A stretch of DNA of 64,000 nucleotides from Hippophae tibetana (GCA_037013495.1 JAZDXN010000026.1:1798001-1862000); one strand, 5' to 3'. Shown: positions 21,976 through 37,600, counted from the first letter of the stretch. The notes: generated by a model from the letters alone, not told the origin. A program made the numbers and translations.

Positions 21976-24530
21976 GATATTGGTGCCGACCTAGGGTTGT
22001 TGATTTATATTTCCAATAAGTCTCTATTCTTCAAAAAAAAATAAGAGAAGAGAAAAAGAAAGAGGATGTCGTTCACATTTTCAAAAATAACAAAAGACTT
22101 GGTAAATATAAGTTACAACTTTCAACGGAGATATCTTTTGACTCGGGTATCGAAACCACTGTTATAATATATCAAATCGAAGCTCGTATCAAATTACACA
22201 ATATGTTTTGGTCCCGACCAGGAAAATCGTTTTTGTACCCAAATTACATTGTTTACATCACTTATCGAGTGTTTAAAGTTTTTGACGCACCATTTTCATT
22301 TTTCTTATTTCTGGTTTAATTCAATAGAGCAATACAGGAGATATTGGTGCCGACCTAGGGTTGTTGATTTATATTTCCAATAAGTCTCTATTCTTCAAAA
22401 AAAAATAAGAGAAGAGAAAAAGAAAGAGGATGTCGTTCACATTTTCAAAAATAACAAAAGACTTGGTAAATATGAGTTACAATTTTCGACGGAGATATCT
22501 TTTAACTCGGGTATCGAAACCACTATTATAATATATCAAATTGAAGCTCATATCAAATTACACAATATATTTGGCGCCGCCCAAGAAAATCGTTTTTGTA
22601 CACAAATTACATCGTTTACATCACTTACCGAGTGTTTAAAGTTTTTGACGCAACATTTTCATTTTTCTTACTTCTAGTTTTATTCAATAGAGCTATACAG
22701 GAGATATTGGTGCCCACCTAGGGTTGTTGATTTATATTTCCAATAAGTCTCTATTCTTCAAAAAAAAAAATAAGAGAAGAGAAAAAGAAAGAGGATGTCG
22801 TTCACATTTTCAATAACAACAAAACATTTGGTAAATATGAGTTACAACTTTCAACGGAGATATCTTTTGACTCGGGTATCGAAACCACTATTATAATATA
22901 TCAAATTGAAGCTCGTATCAAATTACACAATATTTTTTGGTCCGGCCCAAGAAAATCGTTTTTGTACACAAATTACATCGTTTACATCACTTATCGAGTG
23001 TTTAAAGTTTTTGAGGCACGATTTTCATTTTTCTTACTTCTGGTTTAATTCAATAGAGCTATACAGGAGATAATGGTGCCGACCTAGGGTTGTTTATTTA
23101 TATTTCGAATAAGTCTCTATTCTTCAAAAAAAATAAGAGAAGAGAAAAAGAAAGAGGATGTCGTTCACATTTTCAAAAACAACAAAAAATTTGGTAAATA
23201 TAAGTTACAACTTTCAACGGAGATATCTTTTGACTCGGGTATCGAAACCACTGTTATAATATATCAAATCGAAGCTCGTATCAAATTACACAATATGTTT
23301 TGGTCCCGACCAGGAAAATCGTTTTTGTACCCAAATTACATTGTTTACATCACTTATCGAGTGTTTAAAGTTTTTGACGCACCATTTTAATTTTTCTTAT
23401 TTCTGGTTTAATTCAATAGAGCAATACAGGAGATATTGGTGCCGACCTAGGGTTGTTGATTTATATTTCCAATAAGTCTCTATTCTTCAAAAAAAAATAA
23501 GAGAAGAGAAAAAGAAAGAGGATGTCGTTCACATTTTCAAAAATAACAAAAGACTTGGTAAATATAAGTTACAACTTTCAACGGAGATATCTTTTGACTC
23601 GGGTATCGAAACCACTGTTATAATATATCAAATCGAAGCTCGTATCAAATTACACAATATGTTTTGGTCCCGACCAGGAAAATCGTTTTTGTACCCAAAT
23701 TACATTGTTTACATCACTTATCGAGTGTTTAAAGTTTTTGACGCACCATTTTCATTTTTCTTATTTCTGGTTTAATTCAATAGAGCAATACAGGAGATAT
23801 TGGTGCCGACCTAGGGTTGTTGATTTATATTTCCAATAAGTCTCTATTCTTCAAAAAAAAAAAATAAGAGAAGAGAAAAAGAAAGAGGATGTCGTTCACA
23901 TTTTCAAAAATAACAAAAGACTTGGTAAATATGAGTTACAACTTTCGACGGAGATATCTTTTAACTCGGGTATCGAAACCACTATTATAATATATCAAAT
24001 TGAAGCTCATATCAAATTACACAATATATTTGGCGCCGCCCAAGAAAATCGTTTTTGTACACAAATTACATCGTTTACATCACTTACCGAGTGTTTAAAG
24101 TTTTTGACGCACCATTTTCATTTTTCTTACTTCTAGTTTTATTCAATAGAGCTATACAGGAGATATTGGTGCCGACCTAGGGTTGTTGATTTATATTTCC
24201 AATAAGTCTCTATTCTTCAAAAAAAAAATAAGAGAAGAGAAAAAGAAAGAGGATGTCGTTCACATTTTCAATAACAACAAAACATTTGGTAAATATGAGT
24301 TACAACTTTCAATGGAGATATCTTTGGATACGGGTATCGAAAGCACTATTATAATATATCAAATCGAAGCTCGTATCAAATTACACAATATGTTTTGGTC
24401 CCGACCAGGAAAATCGTTTTTGTACCCAAATTATATCGTTTACATCACTTATCGAGTGTTTAAAGTTTTTGACGCACCATTTTCATTTTTCTTATTTCTG
24501 GTTTAATTCAATAGAGCAATACAGGAGATA
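21620..24530. repeat. Four-monomer tandem duplication, offset about 1455 bp
   Basis: 21620-23074 and 23075 to about 24530 share private variants (TTTCGAATAAGTC; CCATTTTAATTTTTC). They part within the last monomer near the AACTTTCAACGG/AACTTTCAATGG site, so the break lies inside a monomer. Confidence 0.72.
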
Positions 24531-27500
24531 TTGGTGCCGACCTAGGGTTGTTGATTTATATTTCCAATAAGTCTCTATTCTTCAAAAAAAATAAGAGAAG
24601 AGAAAAAGAAAGAGGATGTCGTTCACATTTTCAAAAATAACAAAAGATTTGGTAAATATGAGTTACAACTTTCAACGGAGATATCTTTTAAATCGGGTAT
24701 CGAAACCACTATTATAATATATCAAATTGAAGCTCATATCAAATTACACAATATAATTGGTGCCACCCAAGAAAATCGTTTTTGTACCCAAATTACATCG
24801 TTTACATCACTTATCGAGTGTTTAAAGTTTTTGACGCACCATTTTCATTTTTCTTACTTCTTGTTTAATTCAATAGAGCTATACAGGAGATATTGGTGCC
24901 GACCTAGGGTTGTTGATATATATTTCCAATAAGTCTCTATTCTTCAAAAAAAAATAAGAGAAGAGAAAAATAAAGAGGATGTCGTTCACATTTTCAAAAA
25001 TAACAAAACATTTGGTAAATATGAGTTACAACTTTCAACGGAGATATCTTTTGACTCGGGTATCGAAACCACTATTATAATATATCAAATCGAAACTCGT
25101 ATCAAATTACACAATATGCTTTGGTCCCGACCAGGAAAATCGTTTTGGTACCCAAATTACATCGTTTACATCACTTATCGAGTGTTTAAAGTTTTTGACG
25201 CACCATTTTCATTCTTCTTACTTCTGGTTTAATTCAATAGAGCAATACAGGAGATATTGGTGCCGACCTAGGGTTGTTGATTTATATTTCCAATAAGTCT
25301 CTATTCTTCAAAAAAAAATAAGAGAAGAGAAAAAGAAAGAGGATGTCGTTCACATTTTCAAAAATAACAAAACATTTGGTAAATATGAGTTACAACTTTC
25401 AACGGAGATATCTTTTGACTCGGGTATCGAAACCACTATTATAATATATTAAATTGAAGCTCGTATCAAATTACACAATATTTTTTGGTCCGGCCCAAGA
25501 AAATCGTTTTTGTACACAAATTACATCGTTTACATCACTTATCGAGTGTTTAAAGTTTTTGACGCACGATTTTCATTTTTCTTACTTCTGGTTTAATTCA
25601 ATAGAGCTATACAGGAGATAATGGTGCCGACCTAGGGTTGTTTGTTTATATTTCCAATAAGTCTCTTTTCAAAAAAAAAAAATAGGAGAAGAGAAAAAGA
25701 AAGAGGATGTCGTTCACATTTTCAAAAACAACAAAAAATTTGGTAAATATAAGTTACAACTTTCAACGGAGATATCTTTTGACTCGGGTATCGAAACCAC
25801 TGTTATAATATATCAAATCGAAGCTCGTATCAAATTACACAATATGTTTTGGTCCCGACTAGGAAAATCGTTTTCGTACCCAAATTACATCGTTTACATC
25901 ACTTATCGAGTGTTTAAAGTTTTTGACGCACCATTTTCATTTTTCTTATTTCTGGTTTAATTCAATAGAGCAATACAGGAGATATTGGTGCCGACCTAGG
26001 GTTGTTGATTTATATTTCCAATAAGTCTCTATTCTTCAAAAAAAAATAAGAGAAGAGAAAAAGAAAGAGGATGTCGTTCACATTTTCAAAAATAACAAAA
26101 GATTTGGTAAATATGAGTTACAACTTTCGACGGAGATATCTTTTAACTCGGGTATCGAAACCACTATTATAATATATCAAATTGAAGCTCATATCAAATT
26201 ACACAATATATTTGGCGCCGCGCAAGAAAATCGTTTTTGTACACAAATTACATCGTTTACATCACTTACCGAGTGTTTAAAGTTTTTGACGCACCATTTT
26301 CATTTTTCTTACTTCTAGTTTAATTCAATAGAGCTATACAGGAGATATTGGTGCCGACCTAGGGTTGTTGATTTATATTTCCAATAAGTCTCTATTCTTC
26401 AAAAAAAAAATAAGAGAAGAGAAAAAGAAAGAGGATGTCATTCACATTTTCAAAAATAACAAAAGACTTGGTAAATATGAGTTACAATTTTCGACGGAGA
26501 TATCTTTTAACTCGGGTATCGAAACCACTATTATAATATATCAAATTGAAGCTCATATCAAATTACACAATATATTTGGCGCCGCCCAAGAAAATCGTTT
26601 TTGTACACAAATTACATCGTTTACATCACTTACCGAGTGTTTAAAGTTTTTGACGCACCATTTTCATTTTTCTTACTTCTAGTTTTATTCAATAGAGCTA
26701 TACAGGAGATATTGGTGCCGACCTAGGGTTGTTGATTTATATTTCCAATAAGTCTCTATTCTTCAAAAAAAAAATAAGAGAAGAGAAAAAGAAAGAGGAT
26801 GTCGTTCACATTTTCAATAACAACAAAACATTTGGTAAATATGAGTTACAACTTTCAACGGAGATATCTTTTGACTCGGGTATCGAAACCACTATTATAA
26901 TATATCAAATTGAAGCTCGTATCAAATTACACAATATTTTTTGGTCCGGCCCAAGAAAATCGTTTTTGTACACAAATTACATCGTTTACATCACTTATCG
27001 AGTGTTTAAAGTTTTTGAGGCACGATTTTCATTTTTCTTACTTCTGGTTTAATTCAATAGAGCTATACAGGAGATAATGGTGCCGACCTAGGGTTGTTTA
27101 TTTATATTTCCAATAAGTCTCTTTCTAAAAAAAAAATAGGAGAAGAGAAAAAGAAAGAGGATGTCGTTCACATTTTCAAAAACAACAAAAAATTTGGTAA
27201 ATATAAGTTACAACTTTCAACGGAGATATCTTTTGACTTGGGTATCGAAACCACTGTTATAATATATCAAATCGAAGCTCGTATCAAATTACACAATATG
27301 TTTTGGTCCCGACCAGGAAAATCGTTTTTGTACCCAAATTACATTGTTTACATCACTTATCGAGTGTTTAAAGTTTTTGACGCACCATTTTCATTTTTCT
27401 TATTTCTGGTTTAATTCAATAGAGCAATACAGGAGATATTGGTGCCGACCTAGGGTTGTTGATTTATATTTCCAATAAGTCTCTATTCTTCAAAAAAAAA

Positions 27501-29621
27501 TAAGAGAAGAGAAAAAGAAAGAGGATGTCGTTCACATTTTCAAAAATAACAAAAGACTTGGTAAATATGAGTTACAACTTTCGACGGAGATATCTTTTAA
27601 CTCGGGTATCGAAACCACTATTGAAATATATCAAATTGAAGTTCATATCAAATTACACAATATATTTGGCGCCGCCCAAGAAAATCGTTTTTGTACACAA
27701 ATTACATCGTTTACATCACTTACCGAGTGTTTAAAGTTTTTGACGCACCATTTTCATTTTTCTTACTTCTAGTTTTATTCAATAGAGCTATACAGGAGAT
27801 ATTGGTGCCGACCTAGGGTTGTTGATTTATATTTCCAATAAGTCTCTATTCTTCAAAAAAAAAATAAGAGAAGAGAAAAAGAAAGAGGATGTCGTTCACA
27901 TTTTCAATAACAACAAAACATTTGGTAAATATGAGTTACAACTTTCAATGGAGATATCTTTGGATACGGGTATCGAAAGCACTATTATAATATATCAAAT
28001 CGAAGCTCGTATCAAATTACACAATATGTTTTGGTCCCGACCAGCAAAATCGTTTTTGTACCCAAATTATATCGTTTACATCACTTATCGAGTGTTTAAA
28101 GTTTTTGACGCACCATTTTCATTTTTCTTATTTCTGGTTTAATTCAATAGAGCAATACAGGAGATATTGGTGCCGACCTAGGGTTGTTGATTTATATTTC
28201 CAATAAGTCTCTATTCTTCAAAAAAAATAAGAGAAGAGAAAAAGAAAGAGGATGTCCTTCACATTTTCAAAAATAACAAAAGATTTGGTAAATATGAGTT
28301 ACAACTTTCAACGGAGATATCTTTTAAATCGGGTATCGAAACCACTATTATAATATATCAAATTGAAGCTCATATCAAATTACACAATATATTTGGTGCC
28401 GCCCAAGAAAATCGTTTTTGTACCCAAATTACATCGTTTACATCACTTACCGAGTGTTTAAAGTTTTTGACGCACCATTTTCATTTTTCTTACTTCTAGT
28501 TTTATTCAATAGAGCTATACAGGAGATATTGGTGCCGACCTAGGGTTGTTGATTTATATTTCCAATAAGTCTCTATTCTTCAAAAAAAAAATAAGAGAAG
28601 AGAAAAAGAAAGAGGATGTCGTTCACATTTTCAATAACAACAAAACATTTGGTAAATATGAGTTACAACTTTCAACGGAGATATCTTTTGACTCGGGTAT
28701 CGAAACCACTATTATAATATATCAAATTGAAGCTCGTATCAAATTACACAATATTTTTTGGTCCGGCCCAAGAAAATCGTTTTTGTACACAAATTACATC
28801 GTTTACATCACTTATCGAGTGTTTAAAGTTTTTGAGGCACGATTTTCATTTTTCTTACTTCTGGTTTAATTCAATAGAGCTATACAGGAGATAATGGTGC
28901 CGACCTATGGTTGTTTATTTATATTTCCAATAAGTCTCTATTCTTCAAAAAAAAATAAGAGAAGAGAAAAATAAAGAGGATGTCGTTCACATTTTCAAAA
29001 ACAACAAAACATTTGGTAAATATAAGTTACAATTTTCAACGGAGATATCTTTTGACTCGGGTATCGAAACCACTATTATAATATATCAAATCGAAACTCG
29101 TATCAAATTACACAATATGCTTTGGTCCCGACCAGGAAAATCGTTTTGGTACCCAAATTACATCGTTTACATCACTTATCGAGTGTTTAAAGTTTTTGAC
29201 GCACCATTTTCATTCTTCTTACTTCTGGTTTAATTCAATAGAGCAATACAGGAGATATTGGTGCCGACCTAGGGTTGTTGATTGATATTTCCAATAAGTC
29301 TCTATTCTTCAAAAAAAATAAGAGAAGAGAAAAAGAAAGAGGATGTCGTTCACATTTTCAAAAATAACAAAAGATTTGGTAAATATGAGTTACAACTTTC
29401 AACGGAGATATCTTTTAACTCGGGTATCGAAACCACTATTATAATATATCAAATCGAAGCTCATATCAAATTACACAATATATTTGGTGCCGCAAAAGAA
29501 AATCGTTTTTGTACACAAATTACATCGTTTACATCACTTACCGAGTGTTTAAAGTTTTTGACGCACCATTTTCATTTTTCTTACTTCTAGTTTAATTCAA
29601 TAGAGCTATACAGGAGATATT

Positions 29622-32600
29622 GGTGCCGACCTAGGGTTGTTGATTTATATTTCCAATAAGTCTCTATTCTTCAAAAAAAAATAAGAGAAGAGAAAAAGAA
29701 AGAGGATGTCGTTCACATTTTCAAAAATAACAAAAGATTTTGTAAATATGAGTTACAACTTTCAACGGAGATATCTTTTAACTCGGGTATCGAAACCACT
29801 ATTATAATATATCAAATTGAAGCTCATATCAAATTACACAATATATTTGGCGCCGCCCAAGAAAATCGTTTTTGTACACAAATTACATCGTTTACATCAC
29901 TTACCGAGTGTTTAAAGTTTTTGACGCACCATTTTCATTTTTCTTACTTCTAGTTTAATTCAATAGAGCTATACAGGAGATATTGGTGCCGACTTAGGGT
30001 TGTTGATTTATATTTCCAATAAGTCTCTATTCTTCAAAAAAAAAATAAGAGAAGAGAAAAAGAAAGAGGATGTCGTTCACATTTTCAATAACAACAAAAC
30101 ATTTGGTAAATATGAGTTACAACTTTCAATGGAGATATCTTTGGACACGGGTATCGAAACCACTATTATCATATATCAAATCGAAGCTCGTATCAAATTA
30201 CACAATATGTTTTGGTCCCGACTAGGAAAATCGTTTTTGTACCCAAATTATATCGTTTACATCACTTATCGAGTGTTTAAAGTTTTTGACGCACCATTTT
30301 CATTCTTCTTACTTCTGGTTTAATTCAATAGAGCAATACAGGAGATATTGGTGCCGACCTAGGGTTGTTGATTTATATTTCCAATAAGTCTCTATTCTTC
30401 AAAAAAAATAAGAGAAGAGAAAAAGAAAGAGGATGTCGTTCACATTTTCAAAAATAACAAAACATTTGGTAAATATGAGTTTCAACTTTCAACGGAGATA
30501 TCTTTTGACTCGGGTATCGAAACCACTATTATAATATATCAAATTGAAGCTCGTATCAAATTACACAATATGTTTTGGTCCCGACCAGGAAAATCGTTTT
30601 TGTACCCAAATTACATCGTTTACATCACTTATCGAGTGTTTAAAGTTTTTGACGCACCATTTTCATTTTTCTTACTTCTAGTTTAATTCCATAGAGCTAT
30701 ACAGGAGATATTGGTGCCGACCTAGGGTTGTTGATTTATATTTCCAATAAGTCTCTATTCTTCAAACAAAAATAAGAGAAGAGAAAAAGAAAGAGGATGT
30801 CGTTCACATTTTCAAAAATAACAAAAGATTTGGTAAATATGAGTTACAACTTTCAACGGAGATATCTTTTAACTCGGGTATCGAAACCACTATTATAATA
30901 TATCAAATTGAAGCTCATATCAAATTACACAATATATTTGGCGCCGCCCAAGAAAATCGTTTTTGTACACAAATTACATCGTTTACATCACTTACCGAGT
31001 ATTTAAAGTTTTTGACGCACCATTTTCATTCTTCTTACTTCTGGTTTAATTCAATAGAGCAATACAGGAGATATTGGTGCCGACCTAGGGTTGTTGATTG
31101 ATATTTCCAATAAGTCTCTATTCTTCAAAAAAAATAAGAGAAGAGAAAAAGAAAGAGGATGTCGTTCACATTTTCAAAAATAACAAAAGATTTGGTAAAT
31201 ATGAGTTACAACTTTCAACGGAGATATCTTTTAACTCGGGTATCGAAACCACTATTATAATATATCAAATCGAAGCTCATATCAAATTACACAATATATT
31301 TGGTGCCGCAAAAGAAAATCGTTTTTGTACACAAATTACATCGTTTACATCACTTACCGAGTGTTTAAAGTTTTTGACGCACCATTTTCATTTTTCTTAC
31401 TTCTAGTTTAATTCAATAGAGCTATACAGGAGATATTGGTGCCGACCTAGGGTTGTTGATTTATATTTCCAATAAGTCTCTATTCTTCAAAAAAAATAAG
31501 AGAAGAGAAAAAGAAAGAGGATGTCGTTCACATTTTCAAAAATAACAAAAGATTTGGTAAATATGAGTTACAACTTTCAACGGAGATATCTTTTAACTCG
31601 GGTATCGAAACCACTATTATAATATATCAAATTGAAGCTCATATCAAATTACACAATATATTTGGCGCCGCCCAAGAAAATCGTTTTTGTACACAAATTA
31701 CATCGTTTACATCACTTACCGAGTGTTTAAAGTTTTTGACGCACCATTTTCATTTTTCTTACTTCTAGTTTAATTCAATAGAGCTATACAGGAGATATTG
31801 GTGCCGACTTAGGGTTGTTGATTTATATTTCCAATAAGTCTCTATTCTTCAAAAAAAAATAAGAGAAGAGAAAAAGAAAGAGGATGTCGTTCACATTTTC
31901 AATAACAACAAAACATTTGGTAAATATGAGTTACAACTTTCAATGGAGATATCTTTGGACACGGGTATCGAAACCACTATTATCATATATCAAATCGAAG
32001 CTCGTATCAAATTACACAATATGTTTTGGTCCCGACTAGGAAAATCGTTTTTGTACCCAAATTATATCGTTTACATCACTTACCGAGTGTTTAAAGTTTT
32101 TGACGCACCATTTTCATTTTTCTTACTTCTAGTTTAATTCAATAGAGCTATACAGGAGATATTGGTGCCGACCTAGGGTTGTTGATTTATATTTCCAATA
32201 AGTCTCTATTCTTCAAAAAAAAATAAGAGAAGAGAAAAAGAAAGAGGATGTCGTTCACATTTTCAAAAATAACAAAAGATTTTGTAAATATGAGTTACAA
32301 CTTTCAACGGAGATATCTTTTAACTCGGGTATCGAAACCACTATTATAATATATCAAATTGAAGCTCATATCAAATTACACAATATATTTGGCGCCGCCC
32401 AAGAAAATCGTTTTTGTACACAAATTACATCGTTTACATCACTTACCGAGTGTTTAAAGTTTTTGACGCACCATTTTCATTTTTCTTACTTCTAGTTTAA
32501 TTCAATAGAGCTATACAGGAGATATTGGTGCCGACTTAGGGTTGTTGATTTATATTTCCAATAAGTCTCTATTCTTCAAAAAAAAAATAAGAGAAGAGAA

Positions 32601-34650
32601 AAAGAAAGAGGATGTCGTTCACATTTTCAATAACAACAAAACATTTGGTAAATATGAGTTACAACTTTCAATGGAGATATCTTTGGACACGGGTATCGAA
32701 ACCACTATTATCATATATCAAATCGAAGCTCGTATCAAATTACACAATATGTTTTGGTCCCGACTAGGAAAATCGTTTTTGTACCCAAATTATATCGTTT
32801 ACATCACTTATCGAGTGTTTAAAGTTTTTGACGCACCATTTTCATTCTTCTTACTTCTGGTTTAATTCAATAGAGCAATACAGGAGATATTGGTGCCGAC
32901 CTAGGGTTGTTGATTTATATTTCCAATAAGTCTCTATTCTTCAAAAAAAATAAGAGAAGAGAAAAAGAAAGAGGATGTCGTTCACATTTTCAAAAATAAC
33001 AAAACATTTGGTAAATATGAGTTTCAACTTTCAACGGAGATATCTTTTGACTCGGGTATCGAAACCACTATTATAATATATCAAATTGAAGCTCGTATCA
33101 AATTACACAATATGTTTTGGTCCCGACCAGGAAAATCGTTTTTGTACCCAAATTACATCGTTTACATCACTTATCGAGTGTTTAAAGTTTTTGACGCACC
33201 ATTTTCATTTTTCTTACTTCTAGTTTAATTCCATAGAGCTATACAGGAGATATTGGTGCCGACCTAGGGTTGTTGATTTATATTTCCAATAAGTCTCTAT
33301 TCTTCAAACAAAAATAAGAGAAGAGAAAAAGAAAGAGGATGTCGTTCACATTTTCAAAAATAACAAAAGATTTGGTAAATATGAGTTACAACTTTCAACG
33401 GAGATATCTTTTAACTCGGGTATCGAAACCACTATTATAATATATCAAATTGAAGCTCATATCAAATTACACAATATATTTGGCGCCGCCCAAGAAAATC
33501 GTTTTTGTACACAAATTACATCGTTTACATCACTTACCGAGTATTTAAAGTTTTTGACGCACCATTTTCATTCTTCTTACTTCTGGTTTAATTCAATAGA
33601 GCAATACAGGAGATATTGGTGCCGACCTAGGGTTGTTGATTGATATTTCCAATAAGTCTCTATTCTTCAAAAAAAATAAGAGAAGAGAAAAAGAAAGAGG
33701 ATGTCGTTCACATTTTCAAAAATAACAAAAGATTTGGTAAATATGAGTTACAACTTTCAACGGAGATATCTTTTAACTCGGGTATCGAAACCACTATTAT
33801 AATATATCAAATCGAAGCTCATATCAAATTACACAATATATTTGGTGCCGCAAAAGAAAATCGTTTTTGTACACAAATTACATCGTTTACATCACTTACC
33901 GAGTGTTTAAAGTTTTTGACGCACCATTTTCATTTTTCTTACTTCTAGTTTAATTCAATAGAGCTATACAGGAGATATTGGTGCCGACCTAGGGTTGTTG
34001 ATTTATATTTCCAATAAGTCTCTATTCTTCAAAAAAAATAAGAGAAGAGAAAAAGAAAGAGGATGTCGTTCACATTTTCAAAAATAACAAAAGATTTGGT
34101 AAATATGAGTTACAACTTTCAACGGAGATATCTTTTAACTCGGGTATCGAAACCACTATTATAATATATCAAATTGAAGCTCATATCAAATTACACAATA
34201 TATTTGGCGCCGCCCAAGAAAATCGTTTTTGTACACAAATTACATCGTTTACATCACTTACCGAGTGTTTAAAGTTTTTGACGCACCATTTTCATTTTTC
34301 TTACTTCTAGTTTAATTCAATAGAGCTATACAGGAGATATTGGTGCCGACTTAGGGTTGTTGATTTATATTTCCAATAAGTCTCTATTCTTCAAAAAAAA
34401 ATAAGAGAAGAGAAAAAGAAAGAGGATGTCGTTCACATTTTCAATAACAACAAAACATTTGGTAAATATGAGTTACAACTTTCAATGGAGATATCTTTGG
34501 ACACGGGTATCGAAACCACTATTATCATATATCAAATCGAAGCTCGTATCAAATTACACAATATGTTTTGGTCCCGACTAGGAAAATCGTTTTTGTACCC
34601 AAATTATATCGTTTACATCACTTACCGAGTGTTTAAAGTTTTTGACGCAC
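29622..34650. repeat. Seven-monomer tandem duplication, offset 2542 bp
   Basis: About 29622-32110 matches about 32164-34650 at a constant offset of 2542 bp, including the private AAAAGATTTTGTAAATATG (near 29731 and 32273) and the CCCGACTAGGAAAATCG monomers. Homology stops inside a monomer, where CATTTTCATTTTTC is replaced by CATTTTCATTCTTC. Confidence 0.78.
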
Positions 34651-37600
34651 CATTTTCATTCTTCTTACTTCTGGTTTAATTCAATAGAGCAATACAGGAG
34701 ATATTGGTGCCGACCTAGGGTTGTTGATTTATATTTCCAATAAGTCTCTATTCTTCAAAAAAAATAAGAGAAGAGAAAAAGAAAGAGGATGTCGTTCACA
34801 TTTTCAAAAATAACAAAACATTTGGTAAATATGAGTTTCAACTTTCAACGGAGATATCTTTTGACTCGGGTATCGAAACCACTATTATAATATATCAAAT
34901 TGAAGCTCGTATCAAATTACACAATATGTTTTGGTCCCGACCAGGAAAATCGTTTTTGTACCCAAATTACATCGTTTACATCACTTATCGAGTGTTTAAA
35001 GTTTTTGACGCACCATTTTCATTTTTCTTACTTCTAGTTTAATTCCATAGAGCTATACAGGAGATATTGGTGCCGACCTAGGGTTGTTGATTTATATTTC
35101 CAATAAGTCTCTATTCTTCAAACAAAAATAAGAGAAGAGAAAAAGAAAGAGGATGTCGTTCACATTTTCAAAAATAACAAAAGATTTGGTAAATATGAGT
35201 TACAACTTTCAACGGAGATATCTTTTAACTCGGGTATCGAAACCACTATTATAATATATCAAATTGAAGCTCATATCAAATTACACAATATATTTGGCGC
35301 CGCCCAAGAAAATCGTTTTTGTACACAAATTACATCGTTTACATCACTTACCGAGTATTTAAAGTTTTTGACGCACCATTTTCATTTTTCTTACTTCTAG
35401 TTTAATTCAATAGAGCTATACAGGAGATATTGGTGCCGACCTAGGGTTGTTGATTTATATTTCCAATAAGTCTCTATTCTTCAAACAAAAATAAGAGAAG
35501 AGAAAAAGAAAGAGGATGTCGTTCACATTTTCAAAAATAACAAAAGATTTGGTAAATATGAGTTACAACTTTCAACGGAGATATCTTTTAACTCGGGTAT
35601 CGAAACCACTATTATAATATATCAAATTGAAGCTCATATCAAATTACACAATATATTTGGCGCCGCCCAAGAAAATCGTTTTTGTACACAAATTACATCG
35701 TTTACATCACTTACCGAGTATTTAAAGTTTTTGACGCACCATTTTCATTTTTCTTACTTCTGGTTTAATTCAATAGAGCTATACAGGAGATATTGGTGCC
35801 GACCTAGGGTTGTTGATTTATATTTCCAATAAGTCTCTATTCTTCAAACAAAAATAAGAGAAGAGAAAAAGAAAGAGGATGTCGTTCACATTTTCAAAAA
35901 TAACAAAAGATTTGGTAAATATGAGTTACAACTTTCAACGGAGATATCTTTTAACTCGGGTATCGAAACCACTATTATAATATATCAAATTGAAGCTCAT
36001 ATCAAATTACACAATATATTTGGCGCCGCCCAAGAAAATCGTTTTTGTACACAAATTACATCGTTTACATCACTTACCGAGTGTTTAAAGTTTTTGACGC
36101 ACCATTTTCATTCTTCTTACTTCTGGTTTAATTCAATAGAGCAATACAGGAGATATTGGTGCCGACCTAGGGTTGTTGATTTATATTTCCAATAAGTCTC
36201 TATTCTTCAAAAAAAATAAGAGAAGAGAAAAAGAAAGAGGATGTCGTTCACATTTTCAAAAATAACAAAACATTTGGTAAATATGAGTTTCAACTTTCAA
36301 CGGAGATATCTTTTGACTCGGGTATCGAAACCACTATTATAATATATCAAATTGAAGCTCGTATCAAATTACACAATATGTTTTGGTCCCGACCAGGAAA
36401 ATCGTTTTTGTACCCAAATTACATCGTTTACATCACTTATCGAGTGTTTAAAGTTTTTGACGCACCATTTTCATTTTTCTTACTTCTAGTTTAATTCCAT
36501 AGAGCTATACAGGAGATATTGGTGCCGACCTAGGGTTGTTGATTTATATTTCCAATAAGTCTCTATTCTTCAAACAAAAATAAGAGAAGAGAAAAAGAAA
36601 GAGGATGTCGTTCACATTTTCAAAAATAACAAAAGATTTGGTAAATATGAGTTACAACTTTCAACGGAGATATCTTTTAACTCGGGTATCGAAACCACTA
36701 TTATAATATATCAAATTGAAGCTCATATCAAATTACACAATATATTTGGCGCCGCCCAAGAAAATCGTTTTTGTACACAAATTACATCGTTTACATCACT
36801 TACCGAGTATTTAAAGTTTTTGACGCACCATTTTCATTTTTCTTACTTCTAGTTTAATTCAATAGAGCTATACAGGAGATATTGGTGCCGACCTAGGGTT
36901 GTTGATTTATATTTCCAATAAGTCTCTATTCTTCAAACAAAAATAAGAGAAGAGAAAAAGAAAGAGGATGTCGTTCACATTTTCAAAAATAACAAAAGAT
37001 TTGGTAAATATGAGTTACAACTTTCAACGGAGATATCTTTTAACTCGGGTATCGAAACCACTATTATAATATATCAAATTGAAGCTCATATCAAATTACA
37101 CAATATATTTGGCGCCGCCCAAGAAAATCGTTTTTGTACACAAATTACATCGTTTACATCACTTACCGAGTATTTAAAGTTTTTGACGCACCATTTTCAT
37201 TCTTCTTACTTCTGGTTTAATTCAATAGAGCAATACAGGAGATATTGGTGCCGACCTAGGGTTGTTGATTGATATTTCCAATAAGTCTCTATTCTTCAAA
37301 AAAAATAAGAGAAGAGAAAAAGAAAGAGGATGTCGTTCACATTTTCAAAAATAACAAAAGATTTGGTAAATATGAGTTACAACTTTCAACGGAGATATCT
37401 TTTAACTCGGGTATCGAAACCACTATTATAATATATCAAATCGAAGCTCATATCAAATTACACAATATATTTGGTGCCGCAAAAGAAAATCGTTTTTGTA
37501 CACAAATTACATCGTTTACATCACTTACCGAGTGTTTAAAGTTTTTGACGCACCATTTTCATTTTTCTTACTTCTAGTTTAATTCAATAGAGCTATACAG

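Larger units (their letters stand above)
15636..29260. repeat. Main satellite family, mosaic left half (three monomer classes)
   Basis: About 37 monomers in three classes told apart at one block. R has GGTCCCGACCAGG. H has GGCGCCGCCCAAG or GGTGCCGCCCAAG, with CATATC and CCGAGTG. F has GGTCCGGCCCAAG, with GAGGCACG or GACGCACG and usually AATGGTGCC at its end. F occurs near 17850, 19305, 21485, 22942, 25490, 26943 and 28759. Block duplications are present, but monomers are more diverse here than farther right. Confidence 0.8.

Noticed and set aside
31800-31820. Telomere-like TTAGGG in some monomers
   Set aside because: A single C-to-T variant of CCTAGGG within the unit, never in tandem, so not telomeric repeat.
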